NCBI RefSeq assembly: GCF_030551255.1
Contig: NZ_CP130630.1
Coordinates: 8,679,001-8,743,000, forward strand
Direction of reading: 5' to 3'
Length of the DNA stretch: 64,000 bases
From: Streptomyces sp. NL15-2K
Lineage (GTDB): Bacteria; Actinomycetota; Actinomycetes; Streptomycetales; Streptomycetaceae
The translations under genes and the position numbers were made by a program. Position 1 is the stretch's first letter, and each line of letters opens with the position of its first letter. The notes below the pieces were generated by a model, which worked only from the letters and a program-made list of their open reading frames with translations, was not told the origin of the DNA and ran no database searches. Positions 17,878-27,447 of the stretch are shown one piece after another.

Positions 17878-18504
17878 ATGCCCGAGCTGGTGTTCTTCTC
17901 CGGAACGATGGACTGCGGGAAGTCCACGCTGGCTCTCCAGATCGAGCACAACCGCTCGGCGCGCGGCCTCCAGGGCGTGATCTTCACCCGTGACGACCGC
18001 GCCGGCGAGGGAAAGCTTTCCTCGCGGCTCGGCCTGGTCACGGAGGCGGTCGAGGCCGGGCCGGACATGGACCTCTTCGGCTACGTCGTGGACTGCATGG
18101 CGCGGGGCGGCAAGGTCGACTACCTGATCGTGGACGAGGCGCAGTTCCTCGCGCCGGAGCAGATCGACCAACTGGCGCGTGCTGTGGACGACCTGGCCCT
18201 GGACGTCTACGCCTTCGGCATCACCACCGACTTCCGGACCAGGCTGTTCCCCGGCTCGCAGCGCCTGATCGAGCTGGCGGACCGGATAGAGACGCTCCAG
18301 GTGGAGGCGATGTGCTGGTGCGGGGCGCGCGCCACGCACAACGCCCGTACGTTGGGCGGCGAGATGGTGGTGGAGGGTGAACAGGTCGTCGTCGGCGACG
18401 TGAACCGCCCGGCCGCCGAGGTCGGTTACGAGGTGCTGTGCCGACGCCACCACCGCCGCAGGATGACCAGCGCGTCGGTGAGCATCTCCGGCCGGCCGCA
18501 TTGA
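17878..18504 (+). CDS. tdk: Thymidine kinase (type II)
   Basis: A 208-aa protein. Walker A GTMDCGKST is at residues 9-17, with the DEAQF catalytic/Mg2+ motif in the middle. A C-terminal lasso and zinc site is formed by CWCG and a late C-R-R-H-H segment. It phosphorylates thymidine (and deoxyuridine) with ATP in the salvage pathway. It starts at ATG 17878, 53 bases after the phosphatase stop, likely in the same operon; AAAGGTG is upstream. Confidence 0.93.
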   Translation: MPELVFFSGTMDCGKSTLALQIEHNRSARGLQGVIFTRDDRAGEGKLSSRLGLVTEAVEAGPDMDLFGYVVDCMARGGKVDYLIVDEAQFLAPEQIDQLARAVDDLALDVYAFGITTDFRTRLFPGSQRLIELADRIETLQVEAMCWCGARATHNARTLGGEMVVEGEQVVVGDVNRPAAEVGYEVLCRRHHRRRMTSASVSISGRPH

Positions 18505-18553
18505 CCTACGGCGTTGTTCACGCGGTCGATCCGTGGCTGGCCGCTGGTCATGA

Positions 18554-19357
18554 TCAGCGTGGCCGCTGCAGCAGGGAGAACCGCGCGCCTTCTGGATCCG
18601 CCACCATCGCCACCCGGCCGTGGGCGCTGTCCCGGGGCGGTTTGAGGACGTGACCGCCCAGGTCCGCCACGTGGGCCGCCGCCTCGTCCGTGTCGGCCAC
18701 TTCGAAGTACGTCACCCAGTGCGGCCCCCGGTCGCGGGACACGGCGCCTCCCACCCCGTGGATGCCGGCGACGGGGCGGCCGCCGATGTGCAGGATCACG
18801 TAGTCCAAGTCGGTGGACACCACCGGCTCCTCCTCGTGACCGAACACCGTCTCGTAGAACTTGGCGACGCTCACGGACTCGAAGGTCAGCAACTCGTGCC
18901 AGGCCGGCGTCCCGGGCACCGAGCCGATGGACGTGCCGAGATGCGCCGCCGCCTGCCACACGCCGAAGACGGCGCCCGACGGATCGGAGCCGATCATCAG
19001 ACGCCCGGCCTCCTCCGCGTCCAGTGGGCCCACCCCGACCGTGCCGCCGCACAGGCATACCGTTTCGGCCGTCAAATCCACGTCGTCCGAGGCGAGGTAG
19101 GGCGTCCAGGCGATGGAGAGGTGGCGGTCGGGCGGCAGTTGGCCGATCCCGGCCACCTCATGTCCGTCGAGCAGGGCCCGGACATAGGGGCCGAGTTGCT
19201 GAGGGCCCGGCCGGAACTCCCAGCCGAACAGCGATCCGTAGAACTCCTGGGTCGCGGCCATGCCGTGCACCATCAGACTCACCCAGCAGGGCGTGCCGGG
19301 CACGTGCCGAGCGTGCGTCTCGCCGTTCGGGCCGGCCGACCCCCTTGCCTCGGTCAT
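18554..19357 (-). CDS. VOC (glyoxalase/bleomycin-resistance) family protein, two domains
   Basis: 267 aa with two tandem vicinal-oxygen-chelate modules. The first begins PGTPCWVSLMVHGMAATQEFYGSLFGWEF and the second PGTPAWHELLTFESVSVAKFYETVFG, each ending in a DPxGAxFxxxQ strand. Such two-domain proteins bind a metal at domain edges and act as small dioxygenases, lyases or drug-binding proteins. The substrate here is unknown. ATG 19357 has GAGGAGAGA upstream. It is convergent with tdk, with only about 50 bases between stops. Confidence 0.85.
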   Translation of the reverse strand: MTEARGSAGPNGETHARHVPGTPCWVSLMVHGMAATQEFYGSLFGWEFRPGPQQLGPYVRALLDGHEVAGIGQLPPDRHLSIAWTPYLASDDVDLTAETVCLCGGTVGVGPLDAEEAGRLMIGSDPSGAVFGVWQAAAHLGTSIGSVPGTPAWHELLTFESVSVAKFYETVFGHEEEPVVSTDLDYVILHIGGRPVAGIHGVGGAVSRDRGPHWVTYFEVADTDEAAAHVADLGGHVLKPPRDSAHGRVAMVADPEGARFSLLQRPR

Positions 19358-19646
19358 CGTCACTCTCTCCTCGGCCCCTCGCGGTGGCCATGTCGCGTCC
19401 GCTCTGACGGACCCCCGTGCCGATGCTCGCACCCCCGCCCGCCCCGGGCGCGCCGCCGGACCGTGGCCCGTGCCCGGACAATGCCGTCTGTGCGCGTTCC
19501 CGACCGTGTCAGGCGGATGGCCGACGGGTGTCGATCGGCTGTACAGCATGTGCCCGATCCAGTACGCCTCGTGATCGGAGCTGCCCGGCGGGCAGAGTAG
19601 CCGGGCATGGACGTAGCGGCCACCCCCATGCGCAAGGATGGTGGCC

Positions 19647-20498
19647 ATGAACGCCATCATCTCCGCATCCGATCTCGCGAGCCAGCTGGCAGGGGAGAAC
19701 CCGCCGGTCCTGCTCGACGTCCGCTGGCAGCTGAGCGTGGCCAAGGCGGCCGGGGAGCCGTCGTTCGACGGCCGTGCCGAGTACGCGGCCGGGCACATCC
19801 CCGGCGCCGTCTTCGTCGACCTGGACAGGGAGCTCGCCGCGACGCCCGGCACCGGCGGCCGGCACCCGCTGCCCGACCTCGCGGAGTTCGGCGCCGCCAT
19901 GCGCCGCGCGGGGGTTTCGTCCGGGACGCCGGTGGTCGTGTACGACGGGGGCCAGGGCTGGGCGGCGGCCCGTGCCTGGTGGCTGTTGCGCTGGACGGGT
20001 CACCCGGACGTGCGGGTCCTCGACGGCGGGTTGCCGGCGTGGCAGGGGGAGCTGTCGACGGAGGTGCCCGAGCCGGCCGAGGGCGACTTCGAGCCGGTGC
20101 CGGGCGCGACCGGCTTGCTCGATGCGGACGGGGCCGCGGCGCTGGCGCGTTCCGGGGTGCTGTTGGACGCGCGGGCGGGGGAGCGGTACCGGGGCGAGGT
20201 GGAGCCGATCGATCCGGTCGGCGGGCACATCCCCGGGGCCGTGTCCGCACCCACGAACGAGAACGTGGGGGCGGACGGGCGGTTCCTGCCCGCGGAGGAG
20301 TTGGGCGCCCGGTTCAAGGCGCTGGGCGTGTCCGACGGTTCCGAGGTCGGGGTGTACTGCGGATCGGGCGTCTCGGCCGCCCACGAGGTACTGGCGCTGG
20401 CGGTCGCGGGTATCCCGGCGGCGCTGTACGTCGGCTCTTGGTCGCAGTGGTCGTCGGATCCGTCGCGGCCGGTCGCCGTGGGGCCCGAACCGCAGTAG
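19647..20498 (+). CDS. Rhodanese-type sulfurtransferase (two-domain)
   Basis: A 283-aa protein with tandem rhodanese domains. The N-domain is catalytically silent; the C-domain has active-site Cys238 in CGSGVS. The CGSGV loop resembles 3-mercaptopyruvate sulfurtransferases (CGxGVT) more than thiosulfate-type CRxGxR loops, so mercaptopyruvate is the more likely sulfur donor. ATG 19647 was chosen because it fits AAGGA spacing; an in-frame ATG at 19638 would add three residues. It is a single gene closed by a strong hairpin. Confidence 0.88.
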   Translation: MNAIISASDLASQLAGENPPVLLDVRWQLSVAKAAGEPSFDGRAEYAAGHIPGAVFVDLDRELAATPGTGGRHPLPDLAEFGAAMRRAGVSSGTPVVVYDGGQGWAAARAWWLLRWTGHPDVRVLDGGLPAWQGELSTEVPEPAEGDFEPVPGATGLLDADGAAALARSGVLLDARAGERYRGEVEPIDPVGGHIPGAVSAPTNENVGADGRFLPAEELGARFKALGVSDGSEVGVYCGSGVSAAHEVLALAVAGIPAALYVGSWSQWSSDPSRPVAVGPEPQ

Positions 20499-20507
20499 GC
20501 GCACACC

Positions 20508-20543
20508 TGGAGGGGCCCGCACCGAACGGCGCGGGCCCCTCCA
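20508..20543. terminator. Bidirectional terminator
   Basis: Perfect stem TGGAGGGGCCCGC / GCGGGCCCCTCCA with a ten-base loop, between the convergent sulfurtransferase and sepH genes. Confidence 0.85.
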
Positions 20544-20607
20544 GACGTCGTACGACCGACCTGGGTACGACTGATCCAGGCGTCGTACGACCGACCACTC
20601 CTGCTTC

Positions 20608-21657
20608 CTACTCCTGCTTCTTGCGCCGCGTCCCGAACACGATCTCGTCCCAGCTCGGCACGGCCGCCCGGCGGCCAGGGCGGACGCCGTCCGCCTCGGC
20701 CTGGCGGTCGGTGGAGCCGATGAGGCGGTCGCGGTGGCTGCCGACGGAACGGGGCATGAGGACGTCCGCGTAGGCGGAACCGGCCGAGGCCGCGGGGGCG
20801 GGAGGCTCCTCCTCCTCGGGTTCCGGGGCGGGGGGCTCTTCCTCCTCGGGTTCCTCCGCCGGGCGTTCCGGGACCACCAGGTCGCCGCGGAAGCTCGGCA
20901 CCGCCTCCAGCAGGCTGGTCAGCGAGTCCCGCTCGCCCGCACTCTCCTCGGCGGCGGGCTCGTCGAGCGACGGCGCCGGCAGGCTGGGCCGCTCCCGGTC
21001 GAGGGCACGGTCCAGCGGACGGTCGCGCGGCAGCCGTGCGATGCGCGGGACGAACGGGAAGCTGGGCTCCGGGGTGGCGGCGAGGTCCTCGGACTCGCCG
21101 ATCAGCGAGCGCGCCTCCTCGTCGACGGCCTGGACGAGCCGCCTGGGCGGGTCGTACGTCCAGCTCGCCGAGTGGGGTTCGCCCGCGACCCGGTAGACCA
21201 GCAGGACCTCCCAGGTGCCGTCGTCGCGGCGCCACGAGTCCCACTGGACCGTGTCCTTCTCGGCGCCGCGCAGCAGCAGCCGCTCCTGGACGGCCTCGCC
21301 GAGTTGGGGTCCGGCGTTCTCGCCGGGACGGCGGACCGGGGTCTTCCTGGCCCGTTCGGCCATGAAGGCGCGCTCCGCGAGTACGGGGCCCTCGAAGCGC
21401 CGTACGCGATCGACGGGGATCCCGGCCATCTGTGCGACCTCTTCCGCGGTCGCGCCGGCTCGTATACGCGCCTGGATGTCACGGGGGCGGAGATGGCTCT
21501 CCACCTCGATCTCGATCTGGCCGAGGCGGGGACGGTCGCCGCGCACGGCTGCGCGCAGGCGTTCGTCGATAGGAAGGGTGTACTCCGTAGAGTCGGCAGC
21601 CTTCAGCACCAGCCGTGTGCCGTCATTGGAGACGGCCACGACACGCAGTTCGGGCAT
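20608..21657 (-). CDS. sepH: Septation protein SepH
   Basis: A 349-aa protein starting MPELRVVAVS at ATG 21657 with GGGAGG upstream. An N-terminal DUF3071 domain (about 1-170) includes a helix-turn-helix-like part (ATAEEVAQMAGIPVDRVRRFEGP). An acidic Pro/Glu-rich disordered linker with two EEEEPPAPEPE-like repeats (about 250-295) leads to a conserved C-terminal tail (PSWDEIVFGTRRKK). Actinobacterial SepH binds FtsZ and promotes its assembly during vegetative and sporulation septation. The C-terminal motif marks it well. Monocistronic by layout. Confidence 0.92.
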   Translation of the reverse strand: MPELRVVAVSNDGTRLVLKAADSTEYTLPIDERLRAAVRGDRPRLGQIEIEVESHLRPRDIQARIRAGATAEEVAQMAGIPVDRVRRFEGPVLAERAFMAERARKTPVRRPGENAGPQLGEAVQERLLLRGAEKDTVQWDSWRRDDGTWEVLLVYRVAGEPHSASWTYDPPRRLVQAVDEEARSLIGESEDLAATPEPSFPFVPRIARLPRDRPLDRALDRERPSLPAPSLDEPAAEESAGERDSLTSLLEAVPSFRGDLVVPERPAEEPEEEEPPAPEPEEEEPPAPAASAGSAYADVLMPRSVGSHRDRLIGSTDRQAEADGVRPGRRAAVPSWDEIVFGTRRKKQE

Positions 21658-22120
21658 GGGGACCTCCCGGGTGGTGCCTGCCGACGTCACGTGCGTCGCT
21701 GCTTCCGCTAGTCGAGTGTGGCCTGCCCGGGTGCAGCCTGCCACAACCTTGCCGAGTTGCCCGGCGTGTCGGGCACGGGCCCTGGATCGCCGTTATGGCA
21801 CGGTTACCTATTCGCAACGCTAAGTGACCAACTCCGTCACCCTGTGCAACTAGCCCCCTCCTGGCGGTCCTTGAAGGCCATGGACGCCCTGGCGGGAGAC
21901 CTGACCCAGGGCTCGCAACAGTACTCCATTTGGGCCACGTGCGTGGATTGGCACGCCGCCCAACTTCCGGCAAGGGGTGGCGCTCGGCCGTCGTGCCGCG
22001 GTTTTCTGGATCTTGAACGTGGCGTAATTCACGCAATCGCCGGAAACGGAACTAATGGTTTCGTCCGTGCGCCGCCTTCCCGCGCGGCCGGTTGGCCAAG
22101 TCCGTCCCCCGGCGCGTCCG
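21658..22120. other. Intergenic region upstream of sepH
   Basis: This should contain the sepH promoter and the 3' flank of the oxidase gene. I see no RNA gene, no strong hairpin and no small ORF with a convincing ribosome site. Local composition is less GC-biased than in the genes. Confidence 0.4.
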
Positions 22121-23440
22121 CTACGCCCCCAACACCCGCCGCAAGTAGTCGTTCTGGAACCGTCGATCGGGATCCAGTTCGTCCCGAAGTGCCGTGAACT
22201 CGCCGAAACGTGGGTACACCTGGGCGAAGTATTCGGCGTCTCGCGTGTGCACCTTGCCCCAGTGCGGCCGGCCCTCGTGCGCGGTGAAGATCCGCTCGGC
22301 AGCGGTGAAGTACGCCTGGTAGGGCGCCCCCTTGACCATGTGGACGGCGATGTACGCACTGTCGCGGCCCGAAGCGGTGGACAGCGTGATGTCGTCGGCC
22401 GGCGCGGTGCGCACCTCGACCGGGAAGCTGACCCGGAGGGCGGAACGGTCGACCATCGCCTTGAGTTCGCGCAGCGCGTCGGCCACGGCCGCGCGCGGAA
22501 CGGCGTACTCCATCTCCACGAAGCGCACCCGGCGCGGAGACGTGAAGACCTTGTAGGGAATGTCGGTGTAGGTCCGCGCGGACAGCGCCTTGCTGGAGAT
22601 CTGCGCGATCGCCGGCACCGTCGCGGGCATCGCGCGGCCGACCCACTGGGCCACCTGGAAGACGCCGTTGGAGAGGAACTCGTCCTCGAACCAGCCCGCG
22701 AGCTGCCCCACCGGCTGTTCCGGGCCCGCGCTGCGGTTGTTGCGCTTGGTGTTGGTGCTGCCGGTGTGCGGGAACCAGTAGAACTCGAAATGTTCGTTCT
22801 CGGCCCACAGTTGGTCGAACTCGGCCACGACCTTGTCGAAGGGCATCGGCTCCTCACGAGCCGTGAGCAGGAAGACGGGCTCCACGGCGAAGGTGATCGC
22901 GGTGACTATGCCGAGAGCGCCCAGGCTTATTCGGGCCGCCGCGAAGACTTCCGGGTTCTCCTTCTCGGAGCAGGTGAGCACCGAACCATCGGCCGTGACC
23001 AGCTCAAGGCCCTTGATCTGCGCGGCGATCGAGCCCGACTCGCGGCCGGTGCCGTGCGTACCGGTGCTGGTCGCCCCGGAGACCGTCTGCTCCATGATGT
23101 CGCCCATGTTGGTGAGCGACAGACCCTCGCGGGCCAGGGCCATGTTGAGCCTCTTGAGCGGGGTGCCGGCCTCGACCGTGACCGTGCCGGCCTCGCGATC
23201 GATGCTGCGGATGCCGGTGAGGAGCTGAGGGCGGATCAACACACCGTCGGTGGCGGCGATGGACGTGAAGGAGTGCCCGGAGCCGACGGCCTTGACCTTC
23301 AGGCCGTCCTCGGCCGCCTTCCGCACCGCGTCGGAGAGTTCCTCGACCGAGGCGGGAGTGACCTCCCGCGCCGGGCGGGCGGCGACATTGCCTCCCCAGT
23401 TACGCCACGTGCCGTTCTTCGCGCTCGCTGTGCTGCTCAA
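22121..23440 (-). CDS. D-arabinono-1,4-lactone oxidase family FAD-linked oxidase
   Basis: A 439-aa protein. TTG start at 23440 directly follows GGGGAGGGACCG. An FAD-binding (PP-loop) domain is at the N-terminus with VGSGHSFTSIA, where the His is the covalent flavin site in this family; a TGTHGTG segment follows. A C-terminal ALO domain includes PHWGKVHTRD near the end. These enzymes oxidise aldono-lactones or sugar alcohols with O2 or a carrier. The substrate cannot be read from sequence. The gene begins within the end of the preceding MFS gene (41-bp overlap), so it is co-transcribed. Confidence 0.88.
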   Translation of the reverse strand: MSSTASAKNGTWRNWGGNVAARPAREVTPASVEELSDAVRKAAEDGLKVKAVGSGHSFTSIAATDGVLIRPQLLTGIRSIDREAGTVTVEAGTPLKRLNMALAREGLSLTNMGDIMEQTVSGATSTGTHGTGRESGSIAAQIKGLELVTADGSVLTCSEKENPEVFAAARISLGALGIVTAITFAVEPVFLLTAREEPMPFDKVVAEFDQLWAENEHFEFYWFPHTGSTNTKRNNRSAGPEQPVGQLAGWFEDEFLSNGVFQVAQWVGRAMPATVPAIAQISSKALSARTYTDIPYKVFTSPRRVRFVEMEYAVPRAAVADALRELKAMVDRSALRVSFPVEVRTAPADDITLSTASGRDSAYIAVHMVKGAPYQAYFTAAERIFTAHEGRPHWGKVHTRDAEYFAQVYPRFGEFTALRDELDPDRRFQNDYLRRVLGA

Positions 23441-24638
23441 CGGTCCCTCCCCGACGCGGAGCCGGCCTGCTGAGCCGGCGGTACCCGAGGAAACCGACCG
23501 CGACCGCGACGGCCCCGGACACCGCGGGAACCCCGTACCCGGCCCGCGCACCGGCGGCGTCGATCACCCAGCCGGCCACCGAGGAGCCGAGCGCGACCCC
23601 GACCGCGAGCCCGGTGCTCACCCAGGTCATGCCCTCGGTCAGGTGCGCGCGTGGTACGTGCTGCTCGATGAGGGACATCGTCGTGATCATCGTGGGAGCG
23701 ATGGACAAGCCCGCAACGAACAGCGCCACGGCCAGAAACGGCAAGTTTCCGACCAGTAGGAGGGGGATCATACTCACGGCCATCGTGCAGACGCCCAGCA
23801 GCCAGCGAGGTTCCGGCGCTCCCTTGAAGCGCAGCAGCCCGAACACGATCCCGGCGGCGCAGGAGCCCGCCGCGTACAGCGCGAGGACGACGCTCGCGGC
23901 GCCCTTGTGTCCCTGCTCGTCGGCGAAGGCCACGGTGACCACGTCGACGGCCCCGAAGATCGCGCCCGTCGCCACGAAGGTGGCCACCAGGACCTGCAGG
24001 CCCGGAGCGCGCAGGGCCGAGCCGGCGCCGCGGTGCTCACGCGGATGCGGCGCCGGCTCGGTGGCGCGCTGCGCGGTCAGCCAGAAGACGCCGACCGCCA
24101 GGAAGCAGGCGGCGAGCAGCGGGCCGGCCTCCGGGAACCAGGCCGTGGACAGGCCGATGGAGATGATCGGCCCGAAGATGAAGCACACCTCGTCGATCAC
24201 GGACTCGAAGGAGTACGCGGTGTGCAGCTGCGGAGTGCCCCGGTAGAGCGCCGCCCAGCGGGACCGGATCATCGCCCCGATGCTCGGCACACAGCCGATG
24301 CCGACGCAGGCCGCGTACAGCGTCCAGTCCGGCCAGCCGTAGTGCGCGGCGAACAGCAGCACCGCCGCCGCGACGAGCGAGATCAGCGTCGCCGGGCGCA
24401 GCACCCGCCGCTGCCCGTACTGGTCCACCAGACGCGACACCTGCGGACCCGCCACCGCGGCGGCGAGCGCGATGGTGGCCGACAGGGCGCCGGCCAGGCC
24501 GTACCGCCCGGTGAGCTGGGACACCATGGTCACCACGCCGATGCCCATCATCGACAGCGGCATGCGGCCGAGGAACCCCGCGGCGGAGAAGCCCTTGGAG
24601 CCGGGGGCGGCGAACAGGGCGAGGTAGGGGCTGGGCAA
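23400..24638 (-). CDS. MFS transporter
   Basis: A 412-aa major facilitator with about 12 predicted membrane helices. It carries DQYGQRRVLRPA, an MFS loop 2-3-type motif. TTG start at 24638 with GGAGA upstream. The substrate is unknown; the gene is of drug/sugar efflux type. It is first gene of an operon with the lactone oxidase, overlapping it by 41 bp. A palindromic operator candidate lies in the divergent region shared with ferrochelatase. Confidence 0.85.
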   Translation of the reverse strand: MPSPYLALFAAPGSKGFSAAGFLGRMPLSMMGIGVVTMVSQLTGRYGLAGALSATIALAAAVAGPQVSRLVDQYGQRRVLRPATLISLVAAAVLLFAAHYGWPDWTLYAACVGIGCVPSIGAMIRSRWAALYRGTPQLHTAYSFESVIDEVCFIFGPIISIGLSTAWFPEAGPLLAACFLAVGVFWLTAQRATEPAPHPREHRGAGSALRAPGLQVLVATFVATGAIFGAVDVVTVAFADEQGHKGAASVVLALYAAGSCAAGIVFGLLRFKGAPEPRWLLGVCTMAVSMIPLLLVGNLPFLAVALFVAGLSIAPTMITTMSLIEQHVPRAHLTEGMTWVSTGLAVGVALGSSVAGWVIDAAGARAGYGVPAVSGAVAVAVGFLGYRRLSRPAPRRGGTVEQHSEREERHVA

Positions 24639-24692
24639 CGGGGTCTCCGGAAGGGCTCAGTAAGGTGCGAACGCAGTTTATAGAGCTTACTG

Positions 24693-24708
24693 ATTAGGTG
24701 ACCCTAAT
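24693..24708. promoter_or_regulatory. Palindromic operator candidate in the MFS / hemH divergent region
   Basis: Perfect inverted repeat ATTAGG-TGAC-CCTAAT. A second, looser pair TCAGTAAG / CTTACTGA flanks the interval 24657-24693 next to it. The motif shares TTAGG/CCTAA with iron boxes but is three bases too short, so it is not a standard DmdR1 site. Confidence 0.45.
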
Positions 24709-24788
24709 GCACCCCTGCCGACGGGCTTGACCAGCAGTGGTCACCCCGCCGTTTCCGGGCTGTCAGTGCCGGGTGGCAGGATCGACCC

Positions 24789-25931
24789 ATGCCAGACGCG
24801 CCCGATGTCACCCCCCACGACGCAACCCCCTATGACGCCCTGCTCCTGCTCTCGTTCGGCGGCCCCGAGGGCCCGGACGACGTGGTTCCGTTCCTGGAGA
24901 ACGTGACGCGGGGGCGCGGTATCCCCAAGGAACGCCTGAAGGAAGTGGGTCAGCACTACTTCCTGTTCGGCGGCGTCAGCCCGATCAACGACCAGAACCG
25001 CGCCCTGCTGGACGCCCTCCGCAAGGACTTCGCGGACCACGGCCTGGACCTGCCGGTCTACTGGGGCAACCGCAACTGGGCGCCCTACCTGACGGACACC
25101 CTGCGCGAGATGGTCACGGACGGCCGCCGCCGCATCCTGGTCCTCGCCACCAGCGCCTACGCCTCCTACTCCGGCTGCCGCCAGTACCGCGAGAACCTCG
25201 CCGACTCGCTGGCGACCCTTCAGGCCGAGGGCCTGGAGCTGCCAAAGGTCGACAAGCTGCGCCACTACTTCAACCACCCCGGCTTCCTGGAGCCAATGAT
25301 CGACGGGGTGATCCAGTCCCTCGCCGACCTGCCCGAGGACGTCCGCGACGGCGCCCACATCGCCTTCTCGACCCACTCGATCCCGACCGCGTCCGCGGAC
25401 ACCTCCGGCCCGGTCGAGGGCCACGGTGACGGCGGCGCGTACGTCAGGCAGCACCTGGACGTGGCGCGGCTGATCGCCGACGCCGTCCGTGAGCGCACCG
25501 GCGTCGACCACCCCTGGCAGCTCGTCTACCAGTCCCGCTCCGGCGCCCCGCACATCCCCTGGCTGGAGCCCGACATCTGCGACCACCTGGACGAGCGGCA
25601 CGCGGCCGGGGTTCCGGCGGTCGTCATCGCGCCCATCGGCTTCGTCTCCGACCACATGGAGGTCCTGTACGACCTCGACACGGAGGCCAAGGGCAAGGCC
25701 GAGGAGCTGGGCCTGCCGATGCGCCGCTCGGCCACCGTCGGCGCCGACCCGCGGTTCGCCGCCGCGATCCGCGACCTCGTCCTGGAGCGCGCCTCGGTCG
25801 AACGCGGCCAGGAGGTCACCCCCTGCGCCCTGGGCGCGCTCGGCCCCGATCACCAGCTCTGCCCGATCGGCTGCTGCCCCGCCCGTGCCCCGCGCCCCGC
25901 CGCCGCGGGCGCCGACAGCCCCTACGCGTGA
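24789..25931 (+). CDS. hemH: Coproporphyrin ferrochelatase
   Basis: A 380-aa protein starting at ATG 24789. It has the ferrochelatase signatures [21 protein letters not shown], and an active-site His in AFSTHSIP. A Cys in YSGCRQY and a C-terminal cluster of Cys (CALG, LCPIGCC) match actinobacterial ferrochelatases that carry a [2Fe-2S] cluster. In actinomycetes this enzyme inserts Fe2+ into coproporphyrin III (CpfC pathway). It is followed closely by IMPase (stop at 25931, next start 25940), which suggests an operon. Confidence 0.92.
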   Translation: MPDAPDVTPHDATPYDALLLLSFGGPEGPDDVVPFLENVTRGRGIPKERLKEVGQHYFLFGGVSPINDQNRALLDALRKDFADHGLDLPVYWGNRNWAPYLTDTLREMVTDGRRRILVLATSAYASYSGCRQYRENLADSLATLQAEGLELPKVDKLRHYFNHPGFLEPMIDGVIQSLADLPEDVRDGAHIAFSTHSIPTASADTSGPVEGHGDGGAYVRQHLDVARLIADAVRERTGVDHPWQLVYQSRSGAPHIPWLEPDICDHLDERHAAGVPAVVIAPIGFVSDHMEVLYDLDTEAKGKAEELGLPMRRSATVGADPRFAAAIRDLVLERASVERGQEVTPCALGALGPDHQLCPIGCCPARAPRPAAAGADSPYA

Positions 25932-25939
25932 GGAGCCCC

Positions 25940-26755
25940 GTGACCGACCCCCTGCACGCGGAACTGCTGAAGCTCGCCCAGGAGGCCGCCCGCCGCGCGG
26001 GTGCGCTGCTGCGGGACGGCCGCCCGGCCGACCTCACGGTCGCCGCGACCAAGTCGAGCCCGATCGACGTGGTCACCGAGATGGACATCGCGGCGGAGAA
26101 GCTGATCACGGACCTGATCTCCGAGCAGCGCCCCGACGACGGCTTCCTCGGTGAGGAGGGCGCCGCCACCGAGGGCACGAGCGGCGTCCGCTGGGTGATC
26201 GACCCGCTCGACGGCACGGTCAACTACCTGTACGGATTGCCCACTTGGGCCGTCTCCATCGCGGCCGAGCAGGACGGCGAGCCAGTGGCCGGGGTCGTCG
26301 CGGCCCCGATGCGCGGCGAGACGTACCACGCGGTCCGCGGCGGGGGCGCCTGGGCCACCGGCGCCTGGGACGGCGAACGCAGGCTGGCCTGCCGCCCCGC
26401 ACCGCCCCTGGAGCAGGCCCTGGTCTCGACGGGCTTCAACTACGTCACCGAGGTCCGCGCCCACCAGGCCGACGTCGCCCAGCGGCTGATCCCCCTGCTG
26501 CGGGACATCCGGCGCAGCGGCTCGGCCGCGGTCGACCTGTGCGACGTGGCCTCCGGCCGCCTGGACGGCTACTACGAGCGCGGCCTCAACGCGTGGGACC
26601 TCGCCGCAGGCGACCTCATCGCCCGCGAGGCGGGCGCCCTGACCGGTGGACGCCCCGGAGAACGCCCGTCCCGCGACCTCGCGGTGGTGGGGACCCCGGG
26701 CGTCTTCGAGCCCCTCCAGCGCCTCCTGGAGGACCTCGGGGCCTGGCACGACTGA
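25940..26755 (+). CDS. Inositol monophosphatase family protein
   Basis: 271 aa. GTG 25940 is preceded by GAGGAG. Metal-binding motifs: Glu71-Glu72-Glu73 region (GEEG), Asp88-Pro-Leu-Asp91-Gly-Thr, and Trp219-Asp220 in WDLAAGD. It dephosphorylates inositol monophosphate or related sugar phosphates (histidinol phosphate and NADP are possible in this family), using Mg2+ and being Li+ sensitive. In actinomycetes it may feed inositol for mycothiol or phosphatidylinositol. A strong hairpin follows. Confidence 0.88.
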   Translation: MTDPLHAELLKLAQEAARRAGALLRDGRPADLTVAATKSSPIDVVTEMDIAAEKLITDLISEQRPDDGFLGEEGAATEGTSGVRWVIDPLDGTVNYLYGLPTWAVSIAAEQDGEPVAGVVAAPMRGETYHAVRGGGAWATGAWDGERRLACRPAPPLEQALVSTGFNYVTEVRAHQADVAQRLIPLLRDIRRSGSAAVDLCDVASGRLDGYYERGLNAWDLAAGDLIAREAGALTGGRPGERPSRDLAVVGTPGVFEPLQRLLEDLGAWHD

Positions 26756-26800
26756 CGGCACGCGGCACCACCGCAGCCCACAGTCAGGGCGACGCAAAAA

Positions 26801-26837
26801 CAGCGGGGCCCGGCGCTGGATTCGCCGGGCCCCGCTG
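26801..26837. terminator. Bidirectional terminator after IMPase
   Basis: Perfect 15-bp stem CAGCGGGGCCCGGCG / CGCCGGGCCCCGCTG with a seven-base loop, between IMPase and the convergent 57-aa gene. Confidence 0.88.
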
Positions 26838-26855
26838 TAGTGCCGTGCGAGCCGA

Positions 26856-27029
26856 TCAGACGCTGTACGCGCCGACCTCCACACCGTGTTCGGCGGCGAG
26901 GCGGCGCAGGTCGTCGAGCTCGGCCTGCTCCACCTCGACGAGGAAGTCGTCGCCCTCGTCGCGAGCCCGCGTCAGATCGGACTCGGTCGCCCTTATGCGC
27001 TGCAGAAGTCCTGCGGTGAATGCGTCCAT
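26856..27029 (-). CDS. Small conserved helical protein, 57 aa
   Basis: Starts MDAFTAGLLQRIRATESDL at ATG 27029. Almost wholly helical and charged (LTRARDEGDDF, EVEQAELDDLRRLAAEHGV), suggesting a short two-helix coiled coil. I recall this gene as conserved just upstream of cutRS in streptomycetes. It has no motif that gives a function. Cytoplasmic. Confidence 0.75.
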   Translation of the reverse strand: MDAFTAGLLQRIRATESDLTRARDEGDDFLVEVEQAELDDLRRLAAEHGVEVGAYSV

Positions 27030-27447
27030 GCTGCGCCCCCTCGTCCTGGGTCGTGGGTCGGTGGCACGGGGGTGTGCCGTTCGGAAGGGGCGATCACGTC
27101 TCCGTAGGTGCCCAGCGCTGCCCGGTGCTGGGCGGCGACGGTGCCGGACACCCACGCCCACTCTGCTGCAAGCGGATCGCGGAGTGCCGCATGGTGGTAC
27201 GGCACATGCAGAGCGTGATCGCGGGGTGTAAAGCCGTCCTCCCCCCGCTCTCTTCCACGGAAACCTCAACCGGACGAGAAAATCTCGCATTCCCGGGTCT
27301 CCTACCTGTCCTTGGGACTGCGCTCACCCGCCTTACCGCCGACTTATGGCCGAAAAGGGCAGGATGGAGGTCTACACACTGACCAAGCCCCCCTGCCCGC
27401 GTGCCCGAGAAGCGCTACGCGGGTGGACATCAGGAAGGACAAGCGAC
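27030..27447. other. Divergent region between the 57-aa gene and cutR
   Basis: Promoter region for both genes. No RNA gene, strong hairpin or further ORF is seen. The cutR reading frame is open upstream of the chosen start, but GGAAGGA sits correctly before GTG 27448. Confidence 0.5.
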
